This document shows positions 1-9,287 of a stretch of 64,000 nucleotides of DNA, piece by piece. The stretch's first letter is position 1, and each line of letters begins with the position of its first letter. Origin of the DNA: Nocardia neocaledoniensis (lineage in GTDB: Bacteria; Actinomycetota; Actinomycetes; Mycobacteriales; Mycobacteriaceae); assembly GCF_003182135.1 (NCBI RefSeq), contig NZ_QGTL01000005.1, forward strand, positions 369,498-433,497. Direction: 5' to 3'. Below the pieces are notes generated by a model. It worked only from the letters and a program-made list of their open reading frames with translations. It was not told where the DNA came from and searched no databases. The position numbers and the translations under genes were made by a program.

Positions 1-366
1 CGCCGTCTTGGTGGCGGGACTGAGTGTGATGTCGGACAGATCGTCCTCGCTGGGCGCGCCGGTGTCGAGGTGGTCCTGCATCTGTTCGGCAACCTGGTCG
101 GGATCGAGGCTGAGCTCGGCCACGATGCTGCGGCCGGGCTCTGCCTCGGTGGCCGCGTAGAGCAGATGCTCCGGGGTGATCTCGGGATTTCCCCATTCCT
201 GGGCGGCCTCGCGCGCCGTGGCGATGAGCCCCTTGGCGTTGTCCGTCATGAGTCTGCCCAGGTCGATGCGTTGAACGGGCGGTTTCGCCGACATCCCAGG
301 GCCGAAGAATCGCTGGAAGATGTCGTCGAAGGAATTCATCGAACTACCCGGCCAGCTCGCTGTCAT
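1..366 (-). CDS. Clp protease ATP-binding subunit, N-terminal part (runs off window)
   Basis: Only the first 122 residues are in the window. Residues about 38-75 (RLMTDNAKGLIATAREAA, then ITPEHLLYAA) match the first helical repeat of the ClpA/ClpC/ClpB N-terminal domain, which captures substrates and adaptors for the AAA+ unfoldase. The start at 366 is preferred because AAGAGG lies six bases upstream. An in-frame ATG at 339 would also give a plausible protein but lacks a good ribosome site. The short linker before the Clp repeat, containing FFGPGM, is a feature of the mycobacterial/nocardial ClpC-like paralogues. The ATPase domains lie outside the window, so the exact subfamily is open. Confidence 0.8.
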   Translation of the reverse strand, partial: MTASWPGSSMNSFDDIFQRFFGPGMSAKPPVQRIDLGRLMTDNAKGLIATAREAAQEWGNPEITPEHLLYAATEAEPGRSIVAELSLDPDQVAEQMQDHLDTGAPSEDDLSDITLSPATKTA

Positions 367-640
367 GTCCCACCTCTTCGCTCGTCGTGCCGCGGCGCGG
401 CGACTTCCTGCAGATCGGGTTGGTACTGCTGGCAATACTTCGGCATCCCCCGGCGAGGTGCAAGGAGTTGGACAGTTTCACATCGGCAACATCGCGAGGT
501 ATGGCGCACGAACCAAATTCCGGTGGAACCGGTCCCAAACCACCGGTTTTGTCCGATTCTTGATCCTGGAGCGGCACGGAAAGGTAGCGTGACGAGCCCG
601 ACCGAGCTGGTCGAACAGGCCGACGGGAAGAGCACGGAGT
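367..640. other. Divergent intergenic region between Clp ATPase and acyl-CoA ligase
   Basis: No credible gene lies in these 274 bases. A weak plus-strand promoter candidate is TTGATC at 560-565 followed 19 bases later by TAGCGT at 585-590, which would start transcription about 45 bases before the ligase gene. The spacing is longer than ideal. No terminator or strong palindrome is visible. Confidence 0.3.
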
Positions 641-2707
641 TTGGTCACCGACGTCATCGATGTCACCGCGGATTTCACCATCGCGCGGCAAGCCCTGTGG
701 AATGTGCTGCTGGATCCGCAGAGCTATCCACGGATGTTCACCGGCATCGGCAGTTGCGAACAGGTGGAGGGACCCGACGGCGCGGTCCTGTGGCAGGTGC
801 GGGTCGGGTCGGCCGCCGCCGGGATCGAGAGCCACGATCTCATCCTGGAGATCGGGCGCTGGTACGAGAGTTTCGAACTGCGCTGTTCGGCGCTGGGCAG
901 TTTCGTGGCGGTCCGGTTGCGCGGTGACGAGCGGCGCACGCGCCTCGACATCACCCTGTTCGCCGCCGCCAACGTGCACCCCGCCCTGGCCGAATGCGGC
1001 AATTCCGCGGTCACCGACTGGGTGAAGGCGGGTTTGCGCCGCACCGCCGACGTCATCGCCGGCACCCGGTCCTCGGTGGTGATCAACGCCGAACGCTCGC
1101 CGCTGCGGCGCAACGCCGGGGTGGCGCGCAGCATCGCCGCGACCGGACTGGTCCGAGCCGAACCGCGCTCGATGGTGCGCCAGCTGCGCTCGCTGACGAA
1201 GTGGGGATTCAACCTGGCCGGCGGGTACGCCGCGGGCGCCGCGCACGCCCCGGACCGGCTCGCGCTGATCGATCCGCACGGCACCCGCACCTTCGCCGAG
1301 ATCGACGCCGATTCCACCGCGCTGGCCGCGGCGATGTACGCCCAGGGCCTGCGCGCGGGCGATGCCATCGGCCTGCTGGCGCGCAACCACGCCGGCATGG
1401 TCGAAACCATGGTCGCGGCAGGCAAACTCGGGGTCGACGTGGCCCTGCTCAACGCCGGACTGTCCGGGCGGCGGATCGAGGAGATCGTGCAGCGCCACCG
1501 GCTCAGCGCGGTCTACGTCGACGGGCGGCTGGAGACCCTGATCCGCTACCTGCACAGCGCGGTGCCCCGCATCACCACCGACGCCGAGCCGCCCGATCCC
1601 GAGCGCACCACGATCGCGGGCATGATCGCCGGCGCCGGCGCCGATTTCCCGGTGCCCGCGCATCCCGGCCGGTTGATCGTGCTGACCTCCGGCACGAGCG
1701 GGTCGCCGAAGGGCGCGCGCCGCCCGCACGCCAAGGGTTTCGGCACCATCGCCGCGCTGCTCTCGCGGATTCCGATGCGGGTGGAGGAGGTGATGCTCAT
1801 CCCGGCGCCGCTGTTCCACACCTGGGGTCTGGCGGGGCTGCAGTTGAGCACCGCGCTGCGCGCCACCGTCGTGCTCAGCGACGGTTTCGACGCGCTCGAC
1901 TGTCTGCGCGCCGTCGCCGAACACCGGATCACCACCCTGATCGTGGTGCCCACCATGGTCGAGCGCCTGCTCGATGTGCCCGAGGCGGTGCGCGCGGGCA
2001 TCGACCTGTCCAGCCTGCGCCATGTGATCAGCTGCGGCGCGCCACTGGCCGGCGCCACCGTGCTGCGCTTCCTCGACACCTTCGGCGACGTGCTCTACAA
2101 CGTGTACGGCTCCACCGAGGTGTCGTGGGCGAGCGTGGCCACGCCCGCCGACCTGCGCGTCTCACCGACCACCGCGGGCCGCCCGCCGCTGGGCACCAGG
2201 GTGGCCGTGCTCGGCCCTGACCTGCGCCCGGTGCCGGTCGGCGTCACCGGGCACATCTTCGTCGCCAATCACATGCTCTTCGACGGCTACGTCAACGCGG
2301 CCCCGCCGGAGGAGGCCGACGGCATGCTCGACACGGGCGATCTGGGCTACCTGGACGCCGCGGGCCGGCTGTTCGTGGCGGGCCGCGACGACGAGATGAT
2401 CATCTCCGGCGGCGAGAACGTCTTCCCGCGACCGGTGGAGGAGGCCCTGGCGCACCTGCCGCAGATCTCCGAGGTGGCCGTCGTCGGCGTCCCGGATCGC
2501 GAGTTCGGGCAGCGACTGGCCGCGTTCGTAGTGAAACGCGAAGGGGCGGGCCTGGATTCGGACATGGTGCGCACCTACATCCGCAACCGGCTCAGCCGCT
2601 TCTCCGTCCCGCGCGACGTCACCTTCCTCAACGCGCTGCCGCGCGGGGAGACCGGCAAGATCCTCAAACGCGTGCTGGTGCCGTCGGAGTCAGCGCTGAG
2701 CGAGTAG
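641..2707 (+). CDS. SRPBCC domain fused to AMP-dependent acyl-CoA ligase
   Basis: The protein has 688 residues. Residues 1 to about 145 look like an SRPBCC (polyketide cyclase/START-like) lipid-binding fold, with the typical opening in which a helix carries WNVLLDPQSYP. From about 185 onward it is an adenylate-forming enzyme. It has the ATP loop LTSGTSGSPKG near residue 348, YGSTEVSW near 488, the DTGDLGYLDAAGRLFVAGR hinge and the C-terminal PRGETGKILKR lysine. Such enzymes activate a carboxylate as acyl-AMP and then acyl-CoA. The start is a TTG, because an in-frame stop lies at 590-592 and no ATG or GTG intervenes; GGGAAG sits about ten bases upstream. The gene end overlaps the end of the convergent TetR gene by 18 bases. 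The substrate is unknown. The SRPBCC part may present a hydrophobic acyl substrate (inference). Confidence 0.82.
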   Translation: MVTDVIDVTADFTIARQALWNVLLDPQSYPRMFTGIGSCEQVEGPDGAVLWQVRVGSAAAGIESHDLILEIGRWYESFELRCSALGSFVAVRLRGDERRTRLDITLFAAANVHPALAECGNSAVTDWVKAGLRRTADVIAGTRSSVVINAERSPLRRNAGVARSIAATGLVRAEPRSMVRQLRSLTKWGFNLAGGYAAGAAHAPDRLALIDPHGTRTFAEIDADSTALAAAMYAQGLRAGDAIGLLARNHAGMVETMVAAGKLGVDVALLNAGLSGRRIEEIVQRHRLSAVYVDGRLETLIRYLHSAVPRITTDAEPPDPERTTIAGMIAGAGADFPVPAHPGRLIVLTSGTSGSPKGARRPHAKGFGTIAALLSRIPMRVEEVMLIPAPLFHTWGLAGLQLSTALRATVVLSDGFDALDCLRAVAEHRITTLIVVPTMVERLLDVPEAVRAGIDLSSLRHVISCGAPLAGATVLRFLDTFGDVLYNVYGSTEVSWASVATPADLRVSPTTAGRPPLGTRVAVLGPDLRPVPVGVTGHIFVANHMLFDGYVNAAPPEEADGMLDTGDLGYLDAAGRLFVAGRDDEMIISGGENVFPRPVEEALAHLPQISEVAVVGVPDREFGQRLAAFVVKREGAGLDSDMVRTYIRNRLSRFSVPRDVTFLNALPRGETGKILKRVLVPSESALSE

Positions 2708-3301
2708 CAGCCGCAGCGCCCGCTCGATCGCCGCCGTCGCCGCCTCGCCGGAGTGACCGCGCCGATCCTGCAGGTGGTGGCGCGCGGGCCAGGCCAGGGC
2801 GGCGTCGACCAGATCGAGCAGTTCGTCGTCGCCGGCAAGTTCGGGGGCGAACAGCGCGGCCAGGGTCGCGCGGATGCGGTCGTCGGTGCGGCGCATCCGC
2901 GCGTCGATGGCGGCGACCGTGCGCGATTCCTGCAGGCCGGGCAGCCGCGGTGTGCGCTGCAGGTCGAAGATCGCCCTGCTCTGGCGCGCCGCGAGCGCGA
3001 TCCGCTCGGCCAGCGGCAACCCGGGATCGGGCTCGACCAGACACGCCTCGACCATCTCGGACTGCCGCTCGACGGCGGCGATCAGCAGGGCCTCGCGGTC
3101 CGGGAAGTGCACGAAGACACTGCGTTCGGAGGCGCCCGCCCGCGCGGCGATCGTGCGGGCGGTCGGCGCGAAATCACCGTCGGCGATCGCGGCCAGCAAC
3201 CCGTCGATGATGGCTTCCCTGGTCTTCTCCGGATCGCGGCGCCGACGCGGCGGACGCGCCTGCTGCTCGTCCGCCGCCTCGATCCCGTGCCCTGCGCTCA
3301 T
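2690..3301 (-). CDS. TetR family transcriptional regulator
   Basis: The protein has 203 residues. Residues about 24-70 form the TetR helix-turn-helix: TREAIIDGLLAAI, then TARTIAARAGASERSVFVHFPDREALL. The C-terminal ligand domain is divergent and gives no substrate clue. It is convergent with the SRPBCC-ligase gene, and the two stop-codon ends overlap, so their transcription may interfere. Its target is not evident; the ligase or the adjacent amino-acid permease are possible. The start ATG follows no strong ribosome site, but the N-terminus is a typical charged lead-in to a TetR helix. Confidence 0.85.
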   Translation of the reverse strand: MSAGHGIEAADEQQARPPRRRRDPEKTREAIIDGLLAAIADGDFAPTARTIAARAGASERSVFVHFPDREALLIAAVERQSEMVEACLVEPDPGLPLAERIALAARQSRAIFDLQRTPRLPGLQESRTVAAIDARMRRTDDRIRATLAALFAPELAGDDELLDLVDAALAWPARHHLQDRRGHSGEAATAAIERALRLLLAQR

Positions 3302-3335
3302 CGCCCCATCTCAGCACAGGCCACCAGGGGCCGGG

Positions 3336-4763
3336 CTACTCGCTCGGCTGGGGCGCCGTCCGGTTCATCACCGAATGGGTGCGGGAGTACCCGAAGTAGA
3401 CGATCAGACCCACCACCAGCCAGGCCAGGAACCGCACCCAGGTCTGCCACGGCAGCGAGTAGATGAGGTAGGCGGAGAAGCCGATGCCGATCAGCGGGAT
3501 CACCGGCATCAGCGGCAGCCGGAACGAGCGCGGCGCGTCGGGCCTGGTGCGGCGCAACACGATCACCGCGACACAGACCACGATGAACGCCATCAGGATG
3601 CCGATGTTGGTGAGCTCGGCGACGGTGTTGATGGGCAGCACGCCGGCCAGGATCGCCGCGCCGATGCCCACGATCCAGGTGACCCTGGTCGGCACCTTGC
3701 GGGTCGGGTGAGTCTTGGCGAACCACTCCGGCAGCAGACCGTCGCGGCTCATCGCGAACCAGACGCGGGTGACGCCGAGCATGAACGTCAGCACCACGGT
3801 GATGATGCCGACGATCGCGCCGATCGCGATGATGTTGGCGACGCCCGGCATCCCGACCGCCTCGAACGCGGTGGAGAAGCCGCTGGTCGGGCTGATCTCG
3901 GTGTATTTCTGCATGCCGGTGAGCACCAGCGTGGCCAGCACGTACAGCACCATCGCGATGGCCAGCGAGTAGATGATCGCCTTGGGCAGGTGCTTGCGCC
4001 CGTCCACGGATTCCTCGGCCGCGGTGCTCATCGCGTCGTAGCCGAAGACCGCGAAGAACACCGTCGCCGCGCCCGTCCAGACCGCGCCGGCGCCGAACGG
4101 GAAGTACGGGTCGTAGTTGGCGCTGTCGATGTGGAACACCCCGAGCGCCACGATGAGCACCACCAGCGCGACCTTGATGCCGACCGCGACCGTCTCGAAC
4201 CGGCCGACGCTGCCGATGCCGCGCGAGAGGATCCACGCGGTGCCGAGGCAGAACAGCACGGCGAACAGGTCGACGACCCGCCCGTCGCCGGTGTCGGGCG
4301 CGCCGAGCATCCACTCCGGCAGCGTCAGGCCGACCTGGTCGAGCAGGAACCCGAAGTACCCGGACACGCCGATCGCGACGACCGCCGCCACCGCGATGTA
4401 CTCGAGCAGCAGGTCCCACCCGATGAACCAGCCCGCGAGCTCGCCGAGCGAGACGTAGCCGTAGGTGTAGGCCGAGCCCGCTTTCGGGACCATGCCGGCG
4501 AATTCGGCGTAACACAGGGCCGCCGCCGCGCTGGCGACACCGGCGATGAGGAACGACAGCAGCACCGCCGGACCGGTGACCGAATGGGCGACCGACCCGG
4601 CGAGGGTGAAGATCCCGGCGCCGATGATGCCGCCGACGCCGATGGCGGTGAGCTGCCACAGACCGAGCGATTTGGCGAGCCGCTCATCGCTCGGAATCTC
4701 GTCCTCGACCTCGACGAGCGGTTTGCGCCGCAGCATCTGGGCGCGCAACTCTGCGAATGACAT
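3336..4763 (-). CDS. APC-superfamily amino acid permease (YfnA/CAT type)
   Basis: The protein has 475 residues and about 12-13 predicted membrane segments. The first segment carries the APC signature GVGGIIGAGIFTLAG near residue 40, followed by GPAVLLSFLIAG and YAEFAGMVPKAGSAYTY, the pattern of the cationic-amino-acid-transporter-like subgroup. It should import an amino acid across the plasma membrane by proton coupling. The ATG at 4763 is chosen over an upstream start because GGAAGG lies seven bases before it. It lies just downstream of the proline catabolic genes on the same strand, 96 bases after pruB, so it may be co-transcribed and may supply proline or a related amino acid (inference). 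Confidence 0.85.
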   Translation of the reverse strand: MSFAELRAQMLRRKPLVEVEDEIPSDERLAKSLGLWQLTAIGVGGIIGAGIFTLAGSVAHSVTGPAVLLSFLIAGVASAAAALCYAEFAGMVPKAGSAYTYGYVSLGELAGWFIGWDLLLEYIAVAAVVAIGVSGYFGFLLDQVGLTLPEWMLGAPDTGDGRVVDLFAVLFCLGTAWILSRGIGSVGRFETVAVGIKVALVVLIVALGVFHIDSANYDPYFPFGAGAVWTGAATVFFAVFGYDAMSTAAEESVDGRKHLPKAIIYSLAIAMVLYVLATLVLTGMQKYTEISPTSGFSTAFEAVGMPGVANIIAIGAIVGIITVVLTFMLGVTRVWFAMSRDGLLPEWFAKTHPTRKVPTRVTWIVGIGAAILAGVLPINTVAELTNIGILMAFIVVCVAVIVLRRTRPDAPRSFRLPLMPVIPLIGIGFSAYLIYSLPWQTWVRFLAWLVVGLIVYFGYSRTHSVMNRTAPQPSE

Positions 4764-4859
4764 TCGCGTTCCTTCCGTCGGCACGCACCGCCGCTGCGCG
4801 ATGCACGCACCCGAGTACACCGCCATCGCTCGACCGCGGGCACCGAGAGTGAATATTGT

Positions 4860-5818
4860 TCAGCGCCCACCGGCGAGTGCGCGCAGGAAGAACCCGAGGT
4901 TGGCGGGCCGTTCGGCCAGCCTGCGCATGAAATACCCGTACCACTGATCACCGTAAGGGATGTACACGCGGACATGGTTTCCCGCGTCGGCGAGTCGCTG
5001 CTGTTCGTCGGCGCGGATGCCGTACAGCATCTGGTACTCGTACTCCTCGGTCTTGCGCTGCGCCGCCACCACGGCCACGCCCGCCGCCGCGATGACCGCC
5101 GGATCGTGCGAGGCGATCATCGGATACCCGGACCCGGCGGTGAGGATCGCCAGGCAGCGCAGATACGAGGCGTCGACCTCGGCACGGTCACGGAAGGCGA
5201 CCGCGGCGGGCTCGTCGTAGGCGCCCTTGCACAACCGGATTCGTGATCCCGGACCCGCCAGGGCGCGGCAGTCGTCCTCGGTGCGGCGCAGATAGGCCTG
5301 CAGCACCGTGCCCAGCCACGGGTAGTCGGCGCGCAGGTCCCGCACGATCGCCAGGGTCGAGTCGGTGGTGGTGTGGTCCTCGGCGTCGACGGTGACCCAG
5401 AGGCCCGCGGCCTCGGCGGCGGCGCAGATCCGGCGGGCGTGCTCGCGGGCGACCGCGTGCCCGTCGCGTGGGAGCGCCTGGCCGAGGGCGGACAGTTTCA
5501 CCGAGACCTCCAGCGGCCGCACGGCACCCGGGGCCACCTCGGCGTGGGGGAGGCGACCGAGGGCGTCGATCAGGTCGAGGTACTGCGCGACCGTCGCCTC
5601 GGCGGCGGCGAGGTCGGTGGTGTCCTCGCCGAGATGGTCGATGCTGACGAAACGTCCGGAGCGCAACAGGGTTTCGGCCGTGCGCACCGCGTCGGCGGTG
5701 GTGGTGCCCGCGACGAACCGCGCCACGACCGACCGGCTGACGGGCAGCCGGGTGATCGCGCGCTCGAGGCGCGGCGAGCGCGCGGCGGCGAGCAGGGGCG
5801 AACGCAGCAGGGCCGACA

Positions 5819-5819
<1 letters not shown>
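4860..5819 (-). CDS. pruB: Proline dehydrogenase
   Basis: This 319-residue monofunctional proline dehydrogenase oxidises L-proline to 1-pyrroline-5-carboxylate using FAD and passes electrons to the membrane quinone pool. Family motifs in order are EVSVKLSALGQ, VTVDAEDHTTTDS, YLRRTEDDC, RIRLCKGAYDEP, MIASHDPAVI, YEYQMLYGIR and VYIPYGDQWYGYFMRRLAERP. Its ATG shares one base with the pruA stop (TGATG), so the two are translationally coupled. The length matches the short actinobacterial form (about 310-320 residues) rather than bifunctional PutA. Expression is probably controlled by the PucR-type regulator encoded divergently from pruA. Confidence 0.95.
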
Positions 5820-7471
<1,652 letters not shown>

Positions 7472-7541
7472 GGCGGCGGCTCCTGCGTCTGAGGGGGCGG
7501 GATGTGACGTAGTCAACACCGATGCACGGCGGTCATAATCA

Positions 7542-7588
7542 TCTGATCGGACAAAGAACGAGTGGATAGCTCGTCCGATCGGACAAAG
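7542..7588. promoter_or_regulatory. Repeated palindromic operator candidates between pruA and the PucR regulator
   Basis: The 12-base word GATCGGACAAAG occurs twice in direct orientation, at 7545-7556 and 7577-7588, 32 bases apart (about three helical turns). The second copy lies inside the perfect palindrome GTCCGATCGGAC at 7573-7584. The first sits in the near-palindrome TCTGATCGGA at 7542-7551. The sites lie just upstream of the regulator start and in the shared promoter zone with pruA. That fits binding by the adjacent PucR/PutR-type activator, with autoregulation of the regulator. Confidence 0.55.
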
Positions 7589-7596
7589 GAGTCGGC

Positions 7597-9201
7597 ATGC
7601 CGGAGGCGGCCACCACGCTCGGCGAACTGCTCGCCGCGCTCGACCACACCGTCGCGACCCTGGTCGACGCACCGGCGGGGGAGACGGTCACGGTGCGTTC
7701 GGTCGCGCTGGCCGAACCCGCCGATCTGCCCGAACAACTGGAGACCTCCGCTCGGCTGCCGCACGTGTACCTGCTCGTCGGTGTCGACCCCGCGGCCACC
7801 GCGGCCTGGCTCCGCGCGGTCGCCGCCCGGGAACCCGGGCACCGGCCCCGCGTTCTGATGACCAAGAGCGCCAACGACTCTCCCGAGATCCGCGCCGCGG
7901 CCGCCGCCGGGGGCATCGCGCTGGTCCACGTGCACCGGCAGGCGCGATGGGACCAGGTGTTCGGGCTGGTGCGCCGGCGGCTGACCCGCGTCGCCGGCGA
8001 CGACGAACCCGACCTGCTCGCGCCCGACACCGACCTGTTCGGACTGGCCCAGGTCGTCGCCAGGGAAACCGGGGGCATGGTCTCGATCGAGGACCCGCAG
8101 TCCCACGTGCTGGCCTACTCTGCGTCCGACGCCTCCGCCGACCAGTTGCGCATCCGCTCCATCCTGGGGCGCGAGGGCCCTGCCGACTATCTGCGCATCC
8201 TGCGCGACTGGGGCGTGTTCGACCGGGTCCGCGCCGGCGACGAGGTCGTCGACGTGCCCGAACATCCCGAACTCGACATCCGCCGCAGGCTCGTCGTCGG
8301 CATCCGGCGGGGGACACCGGCCCGCATGCTCGGCACCATCTGGTTGCAGCAGGGCGACCGGCCGCTGCGGCCCGACGCCGCCGAGGTCCTGCGCGGCGCC
8401 TCGGCCGTGGCCGCGCGGATCATCGCCCGCGGCCTCGACGCGCCGTCGACGGAGGCGCTGCTGGTGCGCAGGCTGTTCGGCGCGCACGGCGAGGGCGTCG
8501 ACGTGCCGTCGGTGGCCGCCGCGCTGCACCTGCCCAGCGCGGGGCCCGCCGCCGTGATCGGCATCGCGGCGCTCGGCCCGGTCGCCGATCTGGCCGCGTC
8601 CAGCGGACTGATCCGCCTGCACGCCAGCGCTTTTCGCGAGGACTCGGTGACCGAGGCGATCGACGACCGGGTCTATGTCCTGTTGCCCGCCTATCACTCC
8701 GAACGGGCCGTCGGCTCGTGGGTGCGCCGCCTGGTGGCCCAGCTGGAGCAGGCGCGCGGGCTGGTCGCGCGCGCCGCCGTCGCCGCCCCGGTGGCGGGAC
8801 TGACCGCGGTCGCCGGTGCCCGCGCCGAGGTCGACCGCGTCCTGGACAGCCCGGCGACCGGCGGCGACCGCGTCAGCACCCTGGCCGAGGCGCGCACGGC
8901 CGTGCTGCTGGCCGAGATCGTCGGGCTGATCCGCGACCGCGCGGAACTCCACGACCCCCGCCTGACCGCCCTCGACGCCTACGACCGGGAGCACGCGGCG
9001 GACCTGCGCACCTCGGTGCGCGCGTATCTGCGGGCGCACGGCGAGGTGAGCGCCGCCGCGGCGGCCTTGCGCGTGCATCCGAACACGCTGCGCTACCGAC
9101 TGCGCCGCGCCGAAGCCGTCCTCGGGCTCGACCTGACCGATCCGGACGATCGGCTGCTGCTCGAGATCCAGCTGGCCGCTGTGCCGATTGCCCGGACATA
9201 A
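7597..9201 (+). CDS. PucR family transcriptional regulator, probable proline-utilisation activator
   Basis: The protein has 534 residues. The C-terminal segment about 470-515 (YLRAHGEVSAAAAALRVHPNTLRYRLRRAEAVLGLDL) is the PucR/CdaR-type helix-turn-helix. The middle part resembles the GGDEF-like CdaR sensory domain and the N-terminus is family-specific. The gene is divergent from pruA-pruB with a 125-base spacer, the arrangement known for PutR/PruR-type activators that respond to proline. The ribosome site AAAGGAG lies five bases before the ATG. It is a cytoplasmic DNA-binding protein. The proline-sensing role is inferred from position. Confidence 0.85.
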   Translation: MPEAATTLGELLAALDHTVATLVDAPAGETVTVRSVALAEPADLPEQLETSARLPHVYLLVGVDPAATAAWLRAVAAREPGHRPRVLMTKSANDSPEIRAAAAAGGIALVHVHRQARWDQVFGLVRRRLTRVAGDDEPDLLAPDTDLFGLAQVVARETGGMVSIEDPQSHVLAYSASDASADQLRIRSILGREGPADYLRILRDWGVFDRVRAGDEVVDVPEHPELDIRRRLVVGIRRGTPARMLGTIWLQQGDRPLRPDAAEVLRGASAVAARIIARGLDAPSTEALLVRRLFGAHGEGVDVPSVAAALHLPSAGPAAVIGIAALGPVADLAASSGLIRLHASAFREDSVTEAIDDRVYVLLPAYHSERAVGSWVRRLVAQLEQARGLVARAAVAAPVAGLTAVAGARAEVDRVLDSPATGGDRVSTLAEARTAVLLAEIVGLIRDRAELHDPRLTALDAYDREHAADLRTSVRAYLRAHGEVSAAAAALRVHPNTLRYRLRRAEAVLGLDLTDPDDRLLLEIQLAAVPIART

Positions 9202-9205
9202 CCAC

Positions 9206-9230
9206 GCTATTGCAGTTATGCTGCAATAGC
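9206..9230. promoter_or_regulatory. Perfect 10-base inverted repeat after the PucR gene
   Basis: GCTATTGCAG at 9206-9215, a five-base spacer TTATG, then CTGCAATAGC at 9221-9230. It lies 5 bases after the PucR stop and 57 bases before the sulfatase start. There is no T-run after it, so it may be a terminator of the actinobacterial type or an operator for the sulfatase gene. The moderate AT content of the arms favours an operator slightly. Confidence 0.4.
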
Positions 9231-9287
9231 GGCGCCGGTCGCACCGCCGGCGACGGCGGCACAGGATCGTCTGAATGAGGTTGGGCA

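Noticed and set aside
344..2023. A 559-codon minus-strand frame opposite the acyl-CoA ligase
   Set aside because: Shadow of the ligase gene; no recognisable domain, and it would also cover the promoter region.
2874..4760. A 628-codon plus-strand frame opposite the amino-acid permease and TetR genes
   Set aside because: Composition is dominated by Asp, Arg, His and Gln with no motif. The permease on the other strand accounts for the sequence.
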